From an uncultured Gammaproteobacteria bacterium (lineage in GTDB: Bacteria > Pseudomonadota > Gammaproteobacteria > Arenicellales > JAANXG01), in assembly GCA_947259705.1 (NCBI GenBank), contig CAMYNL010000001.1, positions 1-64,000 of the forward strand: a stretch of DNA of 64,000 nucleotides, in the 5' to 3' direction. Positions 25,313 to 32,571 of this stretch are shown here, piece by piece (within the stretch, counting starts at the first letter, position 1; every line of letters begins with the position of its first letter). The notes below the pieces were generated by a model. It had not been told where the DNA came from. It worked only from the letters and a program-made list of their open reading frames with translations, and did not search any database. The position numbers were made by a program, and so were the translations under genes.

Positions 25313-27058
25313 ATGTTCTTGAAAAAGCAGCTCATCGAATTGTTCGGCGCCGCGCTGGGGCAGCTCACCCGGGAGGGTGTAATCCCTGCCACCGACCCGG
25401 AATTGGTCCGCTTCGAGCGCACGCGCCAGAAAGAGCACGGCGACCTGGCGACCAACCTGGCGCTGGTGCTGGCAAGACCTGCCGGCCGGAAACCGCGTGA
25501 TCTGGCAGCCGCCATCGTCGCCGCGTTACCCGCCTCCGCCATTATCAGCAAGGTCGAGATCGCCGGCCCGGGGTTCATCAACATATTTCTGCGAGCCGCC
25601 GAACGGTTCGCGGTGGTCGGTGATGTCCGCGCCGCCGGGGCTCGCTACGGCTGTGCGCAACCCCGCGGCGAGCGCGTGCTGATCGAGTACGTATCGGCAA
25701 ATCCAACCGGTCCCCTGCATGTCGGCCACGGTCGCGGCGCCGCCTACGGCGATGCCCTGGCCCGCGTGTTGCGGGCCGCCGGTTTCGATGTGGCGAGCGA
25801 ATATTACGTCAATGACGCCGGAAGGCAGATGGATATCCTCGCGGTAAGCGTCTGGCTGCGCTATCTGGAGCTGTGCGGCAGCGAGGTCAGGTTCCCGGAC
25901 AACGGTTATCAAGGCGACTACATTTATGACATCGCCGCCGGCGTGCATCGCGGACACGGCGACGAGTATGTGCAATCATCGGGCGGCCTGGGCAAGGTCA
26001 GCGCTGACGTGGAGCCCGAGGCGGCCATGGACGCACTCATCGACCATGCGCGCGGCTCACTGGGGGCCGCAGGCTACCGGGTGATGCAGGCAGCCGCCGT
26101 GGATACGCTGCTGGAGGACATACACAACGATCTCGAACAGTTCAACGTGAACTATGACCGATGGTTCTCCGAGTGCTCGCTGTTCGAGAACGGCTCGATT
26201 GACGACACGGTAGCGCGGCTGCGGGACACAGGTCACCTCTATCAGCGCGATGGAGCCTGGTGGTTCCGCTCCAGCAGGTTCGGGGACGAGAAGGATCGCG
26301 TAGTGTTGCGGGAAAACGGGGTTCCCACCTATTTCGCCGCCGACATCGCTTATCACCGGGACAAGTACAGTCGCGGTTTTGACCGGTTCATCAACGTTTG
26401 GGGCGCCGACCACCACGGCTACATACCGCGTGTAAAGGCCGCCATCAGCGCTCTGGGCCTGGACCCCGACTGCCTTACCGTAACTCTGGTACAGTTCGCG
26501 GTTCTCTACCGCGCAGGCGAGAAGGTGTCCATGTCTACCCGCTCCGGCGAGTTCGTTACCCTGCGCGAATTGCGGCAGGAAGTAAGCAGCGATGCCGCGC
26601 GGTTCTTCTATGTGCAGCGGAAATCAGACCAGCACATGGACTTCGATCTGGATCTCGCCAAGTCGCGCTCCAACGACAACCCGGTCTACTACGTGCAGTA
26701 CGCTCATGCCCGTGTTTGCAGTGTTTTCAATCAGGCCCGCGAACGGGGAATCGACACCTCCGATCTCGACGCTGCCGATCTCGGACTGCTGACCGACGAC
26801 CACGAGCTGGAGCTGGCGGCACAGTTGGCAAGATTTCCGGAAGTGGTTAGCGCAGCGGCCGCCGGCCTGGAGCCGCACCAGATCGTTTACTACTTGCGTG
26901 AGCTGGCAAACGGCCTGCACACCTATTACAACGCCCACCAGTTTCTCACCGTGGCAGTTTCCCTGCGCAGCGCACGACTGGCGCTCATCGATGCGGTGCG
27001 GCAGGTGCTGGCAAACGGCCTCGACCTGGTCGGCGTGAGCGCTCCGGAGCGGATGTAA
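25313..27058 (+). CDS. argS: Arginyl-tRNA synthetase
   Basis: This is a 581-residue class I arginyl-tRNA synthetase. The HIGH-type motif is SANPTGPLHVGHGRGAAYGD, the KMSKS position reads GEKVSMSTRSG as usual for bacterial ArgS, and the C-terminal anticodon-binding (DALR) domain ends NAHQFLTV and QVLANGLDLVGVSAPERM. The N-terminal Add1 domain is present. The gene lies immediately upstream of a SPOR-domain gene, an arrangement also found in Pseudomonas. Confidence 0.97.
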   Translation: MFLKKQLIELFGAALGQLTREGVIPATDPELVRFERTRQKEHGDLATNLALVLARPAGRKPRDLAAAIVAALPASAIISKVEIAGPGFINIFLRAAERFAVVGDVRAAGARYGCAQPRGERVLIEYVSANPTGPLHVGHGRGAAYGDALARVLRAAGFDVASEYYVNDAGRQMDILAVSVWLRYLELCGSEVRFPDNGYQGDYIYDIAAGVHRGHGDEYVQSSGGLGKVSADVEPEAAMDALIDHARGSLGAAGYRVMQAAAVDTLLEDIHNDLEQFNVNYDRWFSECSLFENGSIDDTVARLRDTGHLYQRDGAWWFRSSRFGDEKDRVVLRENGVPTYFAADIAYHRDKYSRGFDRFINVWGADHHGYIPRVKAAISALGLDPDCLTVTLVQFAVLYRAGEKVSMSTRSGEFVTLRELRQEVSSDAARFFYVQRKSDQHMDFDLDLAKSRSNDNPVYYVQYAHARVCSVFNQARERGIDTSDLDAADLGLLTDDHELELAAQLARFPEVVSAAAAGLEPHQIVYYLRELANGLHTYYNAHQFLTVAVSLRSARLALIDAVRQVLANGLDLVGVSAPERM

Positions 27059-27059
27059 C

Positions 27060-27656
27060 ATGGCGCAGGCGAGGCGTCAGGGCAAGAGGAAGAGAAAGGC
27101 CCGAGCGGCCGGTTCAGGGGCGTCCTGGGCCATGCTGCTGGTCGGACTGGTGTCCGGCGCCGTGCTCGCGGCGCTGTTCATGGGGGTACGAAGCGGCGAC
27201 TACGGCCATTTCGGCAGCGGTTTAAAGTCACTGTTGCAGAACGAGAGGGTTACCCCGCCGGCGGAGGAGGCCCGTCAGCGACAGTTGCCCGACACCACCG
27301 CGGCAGGCATCAGGAAGCCGAAACTCGACTTCTACACGGTACTGCCGGAGATCGAGCGCGTCATGCCGGAGAGCGATTTCATTGCCGAACCCGAACAACA
27401 GCCGCTGCGCACCGCCAGCGTCTACATGTTGCAGGCCGCGTCGTACCGCAGCCATGCCGAGGCCGATAAACTGAAGGCAAAGCTGGCGCTGGCCAATTTC
27501 GAGGCCAGCATCCAGCAGGTCACGGTGCAGGGCAGGGGCGTCTTTTACCGCGTGCGGCTCGGCCCGTTTGCCGACAAGCGAAAACTGAAAACCGCCAGGC
27601 AGAGCCTGGCCAAGCTCGGTATCGATGCGCTTCCCTTGAGTCTTTCTCCACAATGA
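27060..27656 (+). CDS. SPOR domain protein (FtsN-like)
   Basis: This is a 198-residue bitopic protein with a basic cytoplasmic N-terminus (ARRQGKRKRKARAA), one transmembrane helix (WAMLLVGLVSGAVLAALFMG, about residues 23-42), a periplasmic linker, and a C-terminal SPOR domain (YMLQAASYRSHAEADKLKAKL to FYRVRLGPFADKRKLKTARQSL). SPOR domains bind denuded septal peptidoglycan, so it probably acts at division, like FtsN. It starts one base after the argS stop codon and is co-transcribed with it. Confidence 0.92.
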   Translation: MAQARRQGKRKRKARAAGSGASWAMLLVGLVSGAVLAALFMGVRSGDYGHFGSGLKSLLQNERVTPPAEEARQRQLPDTTAAGIRKPKLDFYTVLPEIERVMPESDFIAEPEQQPLRTASVYMLQAASYRSHAEADKLKAKLALANFEASIQQVTVQGRGVFYRVRLGPFADKRKLKTARQSLAKLGIDALPLSLSPQ

Positions 27657-27691
27657 ACTTCCGCCACGACGCGGTGGGCGCATGCCCTGGA

Positions 27692-27720
27692 TTGCATTGG
27701 CGATAAATCGCCGCTATAGT
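27692..27720 (+). promoter_or_regulatory. Candidate promoter of the polyamine operon with palindrome in the spacer
   Basis: TTGCAT at 27692-27697 and TATAGT at 27715-27720 (five of six to TATAAT) are separated by 17 bases. The spacer holds a perfect interrupted palindrome, GGCGAT-AA-ATCGCC, at 27699-27712, which is a good place for a repressor to bind. It lies about 125 bases before the chosen speD start. Confidence 0.5.
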
Positions 27721-27844
27721 CCGCAGCCTTTTCCACGGCACCGAAAGGCGGTTCAACCGTCCGGGGGTGCACGGGAGTTACTACTGGTTCAACTGGTCGG
27801 GAGAGCCCGAGCTCAACCCGCATCAACAACTGGGGGACTTGCCG

Positions 27845-28261
27845 ATGCGCTCGCTGGGCATTCAGATAGTCGCCGAACTTTACGACTGCGCTCGCAGTCG
27901 TCTTGGCGACGTCGCTTATGTAGAAAGTGCCATGGTCTCGGCGGCGCAACTCGCCGGCGCAACCATTGTCACACGCACCTTCCATCAATTTTCACCATAC
28001 GGCGTGTCCGGCGCGGTGATCATCGCCGAGAGCCACCTCGCCATACACACATGGCCTGAACATGGCTATGCCGCAGTGGACCTCTTCACTTGCGGTGACA
28101 CGGTATCGGCAACTACCGCCCTTCAGCATCTGCGCGAGGCTTTTGCCGCTCGCCAGATCTCGACCATGGAGATAAGGCGTGGGCAGTTAGAGATGATGCG
28201 CCCGCCGGTAGCTGACCGCGGTCAGCCGCAAATCGAGTTGGCGCGGAACTGCCTGAGATGA
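27845..28261 (+). CDS. speD: S-adenosylmethionine decarboxylase proenzyme (SpeD), pyruvoyl type
   Basis: This is a 138-residue AdoMet decarboxylase of the short bacterial class. It makes decarboxylated AdoMet for aminopropyl transfer. The chain opens LGIQIVAELYDC and contains the self-cleavage site GAVIIAESHLAIHTWPEHGY, where the serine after Glu becomes the pyruvoyl group, followed by AAVDLFTCGD with the catalytic cysteine. A longer frame from GTG 27767 is possible. I prefer ATG 27845 because GGGGGA lies seven bases upstream and the conserved family start begins here. It overlaps the next gene as ATGA. Confidence 0.92.
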   Translation: MRSLGIQIVAELYDCARSRLGDVAYVESAMVSAAQLAGATIVTRTFHQFSPYGVSGAVIIAESHLAIHTWPEHGYAAVDLFTCGDTVSATTALQHLREAFAARQISTMEIRRGQLEMMRPPVADRGQPQIELARNCLR

Positions 28262-28779
28262 TCATCCGCACACCGACGACCCACACCTTCGTGACCGGGG
28301 CTAGCGAGGGCCTCACGCCCCTGAACGCGTTCGACGGGGCGTTGCTCGACGCGGGGGTGGGCAATACAAATCTTGTCAAGATGTCATCAATCGTGCCGCC
28401 GCATACCCGCGAACTCCCACCGCGTGAACTGGTGCTTCCGCCGGGCGCCCTGGTGCCGGTGGCTTACGCAGCCATGGAGTCGGATATCCCGGGCGCCATG
28501 ATATGCGCGGGCATCGCCGCCGCCTGGTCGGATGATCCGGACCAGCCCGGCCTGATCATGGAGTATCATGCGAACGGTCACCGTGAAGATGCCGAGATCG
28601 TGGTGAAGCGAATGGTGGAGGAAGCTATGCGCATGCGCGGCTGGAAAGTGGCCCGTATACAGTCCGCCTGTATCGATCATCAGGTAGTCAACACCGGTGC
28701 CGCATTCGCGGCGGTGGTGCTTTGGCACGTCGAAACCGAACACAAGACGCTTGAGGAGCACATGGGCTCTGAGGAATAA
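28258..28779 (+). CDS. Pyruvoyl-dependent arginine decarboxylase
   Basis: This is a 173-residue member of the pyruvoyl-dependent arginine decarboxylase family, which makes agmatine from arginine. The VGNTNLVKMSSIVPP block holds the Ser-Ser self-cleavage site, and VPVAYAAMESDIPGAMICAGIAAAW is the typical following region. The downstream MEYHANGHREDAEIVVKRMVEEA is also conserved. It is translationally coupled to speD (ATGA). Two unrelated pyruvoyl decarboxylases next to each other would supply both substrates for polyamine synthesis, except that a ureohydrolase to turn agmatine into putrescine is missing from the window. Confidence 0.92.
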   Translation: MIIRTPTTHTFVTGASEGLTPLNAFDGALLDAGVGNTNLVKMSSIVPPHTRELPPRELVLPPGALVPVAYAAMESDIPGAMICAGIAAAWSDDPDQPGLIMEYHANGHREDAEIVVKRMVEEAMRMRGWKVARIQSACIDHQVVNTGAAFAAVVLWHVETEHKTLEEHMGSEE

Positions 28780-28794
28780 GGCTTCGCTCACGCC

Positions 28795-29658
28795 ATGTCG
28801 TTGGATGAAAACAGCTGGTTCACGGAAGTCTACCCGGAGGCCGGGGCGGCTTTGTCACTGCGCACGGAGGAAAAGCTGCACGAAGAGCGTTCCGCGTACC
28901 AGAAAATCGAGGTGTATCGCACCGCCGGTTTCGGCAACCTGCTGGTGCTGGATGGTTTTGTCATGCTCACGGCGCGCGACAACTTTATCTACCACGAGAT
29001 GATGACCCACCCCGCGCTGTTCTGCCATCCCAGGCCGGAATCAGTGCTCATCGTGGGCGGCGGCGATTGCGGTTGCCTGCAGGAAGTGCTCAAACATGAG
29101 AGTGTCGTGAGGGTGGACCAGGCCGAGCTGGACGAACGCGTCACCCGGGTCAGCGAAAGGTTCTTCCCTGATCTATGCGCGTCAAATGATGACCACAGGG
29201 CCAACCTTCACTTCGTCGACGGTATCAGGTGGGTCGAGGACGCGGCTCCGGACAGTTATGACGTCATCATCGTTGATTCCACCGACCCGATCGGTCAGGC
29301 GGCGAGGCTGTTTCAGGCGCCGTTCTACGGCGCCTGCCGACGCGCACTGGGAGATACGGGTGTGCTGATCGTGCAAAGCGAGTCGCCCCTGCTTCACCTG
29401 GACCTGATCAAGTCTATCCGCTGGGAAATGGCGGCGGCCGGTTTTCAACACCTGAAGACGGTCAATTTTCCTCAATGTACATACCCGTCCGGCTGGTGGT
29501 CGGCGACCATGGCCGGGAAATCAATTGGCCTGGAGAGCTTTCGGGAAACCGACGCGTCGACCCGTCGTTTTGCCACGCGTTATTACAATGCGAGTATCCA
29601 TGGTGCGGCACTGGCCGAACCGGAGTTCATGCGGGCCGCACTGGAAGTGAGGACATGA
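28795..29658 (+). CDS. speE: Polyamine aminopropyltransferase (spermidine synthase)
   Basis: This is a 287-residue aminopropyltransferase. The N-terminal beta domain ends in NLLVLDGFVMLTARDNFIYHEMMTH, the nucleotide-binding motif is LIVGGGDCGCLQEVLKH (the usual Gly-Gly is Cys-Gly), and the catalytic loop is VIIVDSTDPIGQAARLF. It transfers the aminopropyl group from decarboxylated AdoMet, and the acceptor could be putrescine or agmatine. Agmatine as acceptor would bypass the missing ureohydrolase, but this is inference. It starts 15 bases after the decarboxylase stop and overlaps the next gene as ATGA. Confidence 0.92.
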   Translation: MSLDENSWFTEVYPEAGAALSLRTEEKLHEERSAYQKIEVYRTAGFGNLLVLDGFVMLTARDNFIYHEMMTHPALFCHPRPESVLIVGGGDCGCLQEVLKHESVVRVDQAELDERVTRVSERFFPDLCASNDDHRANLHFVDGIRWVEDAAPDSYDVIIVDSTDPIGQAARLFQAPFYGACRRALGDTGVLIVQSESPLLHLDLIKSIRWEMAAAGFQHLKTVNFPQCTYPSGWWSATMAGKSIGLESFRETDASTRRFATRYYNASIHGAALAEPEFMRAALEVRT

Positions 29659-30623
29659 CGCGCTGCATCTACATCTTCCCGGGACAGGGCGCCCAGTATC
29701 TCGGTATGGGCAGCGACCTGTGCCAGGAGTTCGAAACCGCCGCACGCATCTACGAGCAGGCCAGCGACGTATTGGGCTATGACATGCGCCGCCTGTGCTT
29801 CACCGACCCCGATCAACAGCTGAACCTTACACGTTACACGCAACCGGCGCTATTGACCCACCATTTCGCCTGCCTGAGCCTCTATCGGGAGTTGTCAGGA
29901 TCAAGCTCGGCGCCAGTCGTGACCGCGGGCCACAGCCTGGGCGAGTACAGCGCCTTGGTGGCCGCCGGCGCCCTGAGCTTCGAACAGGCATTGGCGCTGG
30001 TCAAGGTGCGCGGCGAGCTGATGGGCACCCACGGTGAAGGAGAGATGCTGGCCACTCAACTCGACCGGGCCACCGCCCAGCCGCTGGCAGACAAACACTA
30101 CTGCGCTATCGGGGCCCTGAATCTGCCCCGGCAGACTGTCGTCGGCGGCGCAGCCACAGACCTGGATGCGCTGTCCGCCGAGATCGAGCAGCAATACCCG
30201 CGTTCACGATCGGTACGCCTCAAGACCGAGGGTGCTTTCCACACCTACTTCATGGTGGAGGCGGCAAAACGCTTTCGGCCGGTGCTCGCGGAGGCGGAGA
30301 TCCGACCGCCGCAGACAAAGGTGTTGTCGAACTACACGGGCGAATACCACGACGAAGATCCAGCCGGCATACGCTCGCGCCTTTTCTTTCAACTGTTTCA
30401 CCCCGTGAATTGGATCGGCTGCCTGCAGACGGCGCTCGTCGACGAGGCCGCTACATTCATCGAGTTCGGGGGCGGCATCGGCAGCGGTGACACAGCGGCC
30501 GAGAAGCGGCCGAACCTGGAGAGCGTCATCAAGCGCGCGGCGCGCTCCGCGGCACACGAAACGCGTTATCTAGCCGCCATCAATGTCACCAGCATCAGGG
30601 AAACCGTTGCCGCCGGGGAATAG
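29655..30623 (+). CDS. Malonyl/acyl transferase (FabD-like)
   Basis: This is a 322-residue acyltransferase of the malonyl-CoA:ACP transacylase fold. The FPGQGAQYLGMGSDL start, the nucleophile elbow GHSLGEYSALVAAGALSFEQAL, VRGELMG, GALNLPRQTVVGG and the His-containing EGAFHTYFM are in the standard order. Unlike housekeeping fabD it is not with fab genes but is the last gene of the polyamine operon, coupled to speE by ATGA. It may acylate a carrier or act in a specialised pathway. A link to polyamine conjugation is speculative. Its 3' end overlaps the convergent thioesterase gene by 54 bases. Confidence 0.85.
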   Translation: MTRCIYIFPGQGAQYLGMGSDLCQEFETAARIYEQASDVLGYDMRRLCFTDPDQQLNLTRYTQPALLTHHFACLSLYRELSGSSSAPVVTAGHSLGEYSALVAAGALSFEQALALVKVRGELMGTHGEGEMLATQLDRATAQPLADKHYCAIGALNLPRQTVVGGAATDLDALSAEIEQQYPRSRSVRLKTEGAFHTYFMVEAAKRFRPVLAEAEIRPPQTKVLSNYTGEYHDEDPAGIRSRLFFQLFHPVNWIGCLQTALVDEAATFIEFGGGIGSGDTAAEKRPNLESVIKRAARSAAHETRYLAAINVTSIRETVAAGE

Positions 30624-31076
30624 ACGGTCTTCCCCCGCCACGGCGTAGGTGCCGACGAACCGGGCCGCGACCCGATCCCCCAGCACCACTTCCACCGGTA
30701 TATCCATGCGGGCCTTGGTCCTGCCACGGTAGTCCGCTACGAATCGATCGAAATCGACCTCCTCGGGCAGTCGTGCACGGGCCCTTATCGTTTCCGTCAC
30801 CGGGGCCGCATAGTCTATGCGCCCGCCGGCGATCAGGATGCGGGGCGTCAGTCCAAAGTCCTCCAGCTTGAGGATGAGCAAGCCCCAGCCCGTGAGCGCA
30901 CACATCGAATAGATGCTGCCGCCGAACGCACAGCCATAGATGTTCACGTTGGGCTCCAGGTTCGCGCGCAGTTCCAGCCACTGATCATCGTAACTTTGCA
31001 CATACATGCCGATGTGCCTCGACAGGGGCACCTCGATATGCAGCAGTTCCTCGAGAGGTCGGCACCGGTCGGTCAC
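30570..31076 (-). CDS. YiiD-type hot-dog thioesterase-like protein
   Basis: This is a 168-residue protein resembling the YiiD C-terminal (putative thioesterase) domain. The core reads ELRANLEPNVNIYGCAFGGSIYSMCALTGWGLL, with the hot-dog helix, then ILIAGGRIDYAAPVT and RARARLPEEVDFDRF. The substrate is unknown, though the neighbouring acyl-CoA genes make an acyl thioester plausible. The GTG start at 31076 is taken because it opens the conserved part. The gene overlaps the convergent acyltransferase gene by 54 bases. Confidence 0.82.
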   Translation of the reverse strand: MTDRCRPLEELLHIEVPLSRHIGMYVQSYDDQWLELRANLEPNVNIYGCAFGGSIYSMCALTGWGLLILKLEDFGLTPRILIAGGRIDYAAPVTETIRARARLPEEVDFDRFVADYRGRTKARMDIPVEVVLGDRVAARFVGTYAVAGEDRLFPGGNGFPDAGDIDGG

Positions 31077-31164
31077 AAGCGTTGCCCGCCGCTAATCTGA
31101 CGTTCGCAACGATCCCTCTTCGATCCCATGCGCCCTCGGCACGGCTCACGATTGCCCGATTCTT

Positions 31165-31569
31165 TCATATCTGCTCGAGCTCAACCAGCGTACCGCAGAA
31201 ATCCTTTGGATGCAGGAACAATACCGGCTTGCCATGCGCCCCGATCTTGGGCTCACCGTCACCCAGGACCCGTGCTCCCGCGACAAGCAGGCTGTCCCGC
31301 GCCGAGGCTATGTCATCGACTTCATAGCAGACGTGATGCATGCCGCCGTCAGGGTTGCGCTCCAGGTAACGGGCAATGGGAGAGTCGGCCCCGAGGGGGT
31401 GCAGGAGTTCGACCTTCGTATTCGGCAACGACACGAACACTGTCGTCACGCCATGTTCGGGCAGTGGTGCCGGTGCCGACACCTCGGCGCCCAGGGTGTC
31501 CCGATACACCGCAACCGCCGCCTCCAGGTCCGGTACGACGATCGCGACATGATTCAGTTTTCCAATCAT
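31165..31569 (-). CDS. mce: Methylmalonyl-CoA epimerase
   Basis: This is a 134-residue vicinal-oxygen-chelate protein that interconverts (S)- and (R)-methylmalonyl-CoA. The start MIGKLNHVAIVVPDLEAAV gives the first metal His, TKVELLHPLG the first Glu, GGMHHVCYEVDDI the second His and GTLVELEQI the last Glu. It overlaps meaB by four bases and is the last gene of the methylmalonyl-CoA operon. Confidence 0.95.
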   Translation of the reverse strand: MIGKLNHVAIVVPDLEAAVAVYRDTLGAEVSAPAPLPEHGVTTVFVSLPNTKVELLHPLGADSPIARYLERNPDGGMHHVCYEVDDIASARDSLLVAGARVLGDGEPKIGAHGKPVLFLHPKDFCGTLVELEQI

Positions 31570-32564
31570 CGATCTGCCACCTTAGCTTGTTTGCGTTCCA
31601 TGAATACGTTGATTAGCTGTTGTGCGGCGACTGTCGCCGGCAACCTGCCGATGACGACCGCCGTCTCGAGTTCTGCCACCCGGACACGCACCTCCGGCGC
31701 CTGTTTGAGTGCCTCGATCAGGCTGTCCGCTGTTTCTCGCCACATCCATTCGAGTCCTTGTTGACCACGCCTCGACGCGAGTCGCCCATTCTTTGACAGG
31801 ACGGCGAAGTAATCGATCACGGTCTGCCAGACTTCGGCAACACGCTCTCCGTGCAGGGCGGAACAGGTCTGCACCGGAACCTGCCACTGCGCCGATCGGG
31901 GTTTCAGAAACTGCAGCGCGTTTTGATAATCGGACGCGGCGCGCACCGCCGCGCTGGCCAGTTCACCGTCCGCCTTGTTGACGACTACCAGGTCCGCCAG
32001 CTCGACGATCCCCCGTTTTATGCCCTGAAGCTCATCGCCGCCGCCAGGAAGCAGCATCAGCACGAACATGTCCGTCATCCCCGCCACAGCAACCTCCGAC
32101 TGACCCACGCCAACGGTTTCGACGACGACGACATCGAAGCCTGCCGCCTCGCAGACCAGTATCGTTTCCCGCGTCCGCCGGGCAACGCCGCCCAGGGTTG
32201 CGCCGGTGGGAGAAGGCCGGATGAACGCGCGCGCTTGGCGCGCGAGTCTCTCCATGCGCGTCTTGTCTCCCAGTATAGAGCCACCGCTGAGTGCCGAGGA
32301 GGGATCCACCGCCAGCACAGCCACGCGATGACCCTCGGCAACGACGTGATTGCCCAGCGCCTCGATGAACGTCGATTTACCCACGCCGGGGACGCCGGAA
32401 ATTCCAATGCGCATGGACTTGCCGGTCACCGGAATCAGGTTTTCCAGCAGTCGATTCGCGCGACCCCGATGTTCCGGGCGCGTCGATTCGACGAGTGTTA
32501 TGGCCCGGGCCAGCGCGCGCCGCTCGCCCCGCCGGACCCCCGCCGCCAGTGCGTCTGGATCCAT
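31566..32564 (-). CDS. meaB: Methylmalonyl-CoA mutase-associated GTPase MeaB (ArgK family)
   Basis: This is a 332-residue G3E-type GTPase that protects and reactivates the B12-dependent mutase. The P-loop GISGVPGVGKSTF, VLAVDPSSALSGGSILGDKTRM, VVETVGVGQSEVAV and the specificity motif NKAD (LVVVNKADGEL) are present. The ATG at 32564 lies seven bases after the carboxylase stop. Its stop overlaps the epimerase start, so the five genes from mutase to epimerase form one operon. Confidence 0.95.
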   Translation of the reverse strand: MDPDALAAGVRRGERRALARAITLVESTRPEHRGRANRLLENLIPVTGKSMRIGISGVPGVGKSTFIEALGNHVVAEGHRVAVLAVDPSSALSGGSILGDKTRMERLARQARAFIRPSPTGATLGGVARRTRETILVCEAAGFDVVVVETVGVGQSEVAVAGMTDMFVLMLLPGGGDELQGIKRGIVELADLVVVNKADGELASAAVRAASDYQNALQFLKPRSAQWQVPVQTCSALHGERVAEVWQTVIDYFAVLSKNGRLASRRGQQGLEWMWRETADSLIEALKQAPEVRVRVAELETAVVIGRLPATVAAQQLINVFMERKQAKVADR

Positions 32565-32571
32565 AACCGCG

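Noticed and set aside
27767-27844. N-terminal extension of SpeD from GTG 27767
   Set aside because: The extra 26 residues are not like the family, and a good ribosome site sits before ATG 27845. Not fully excluded.
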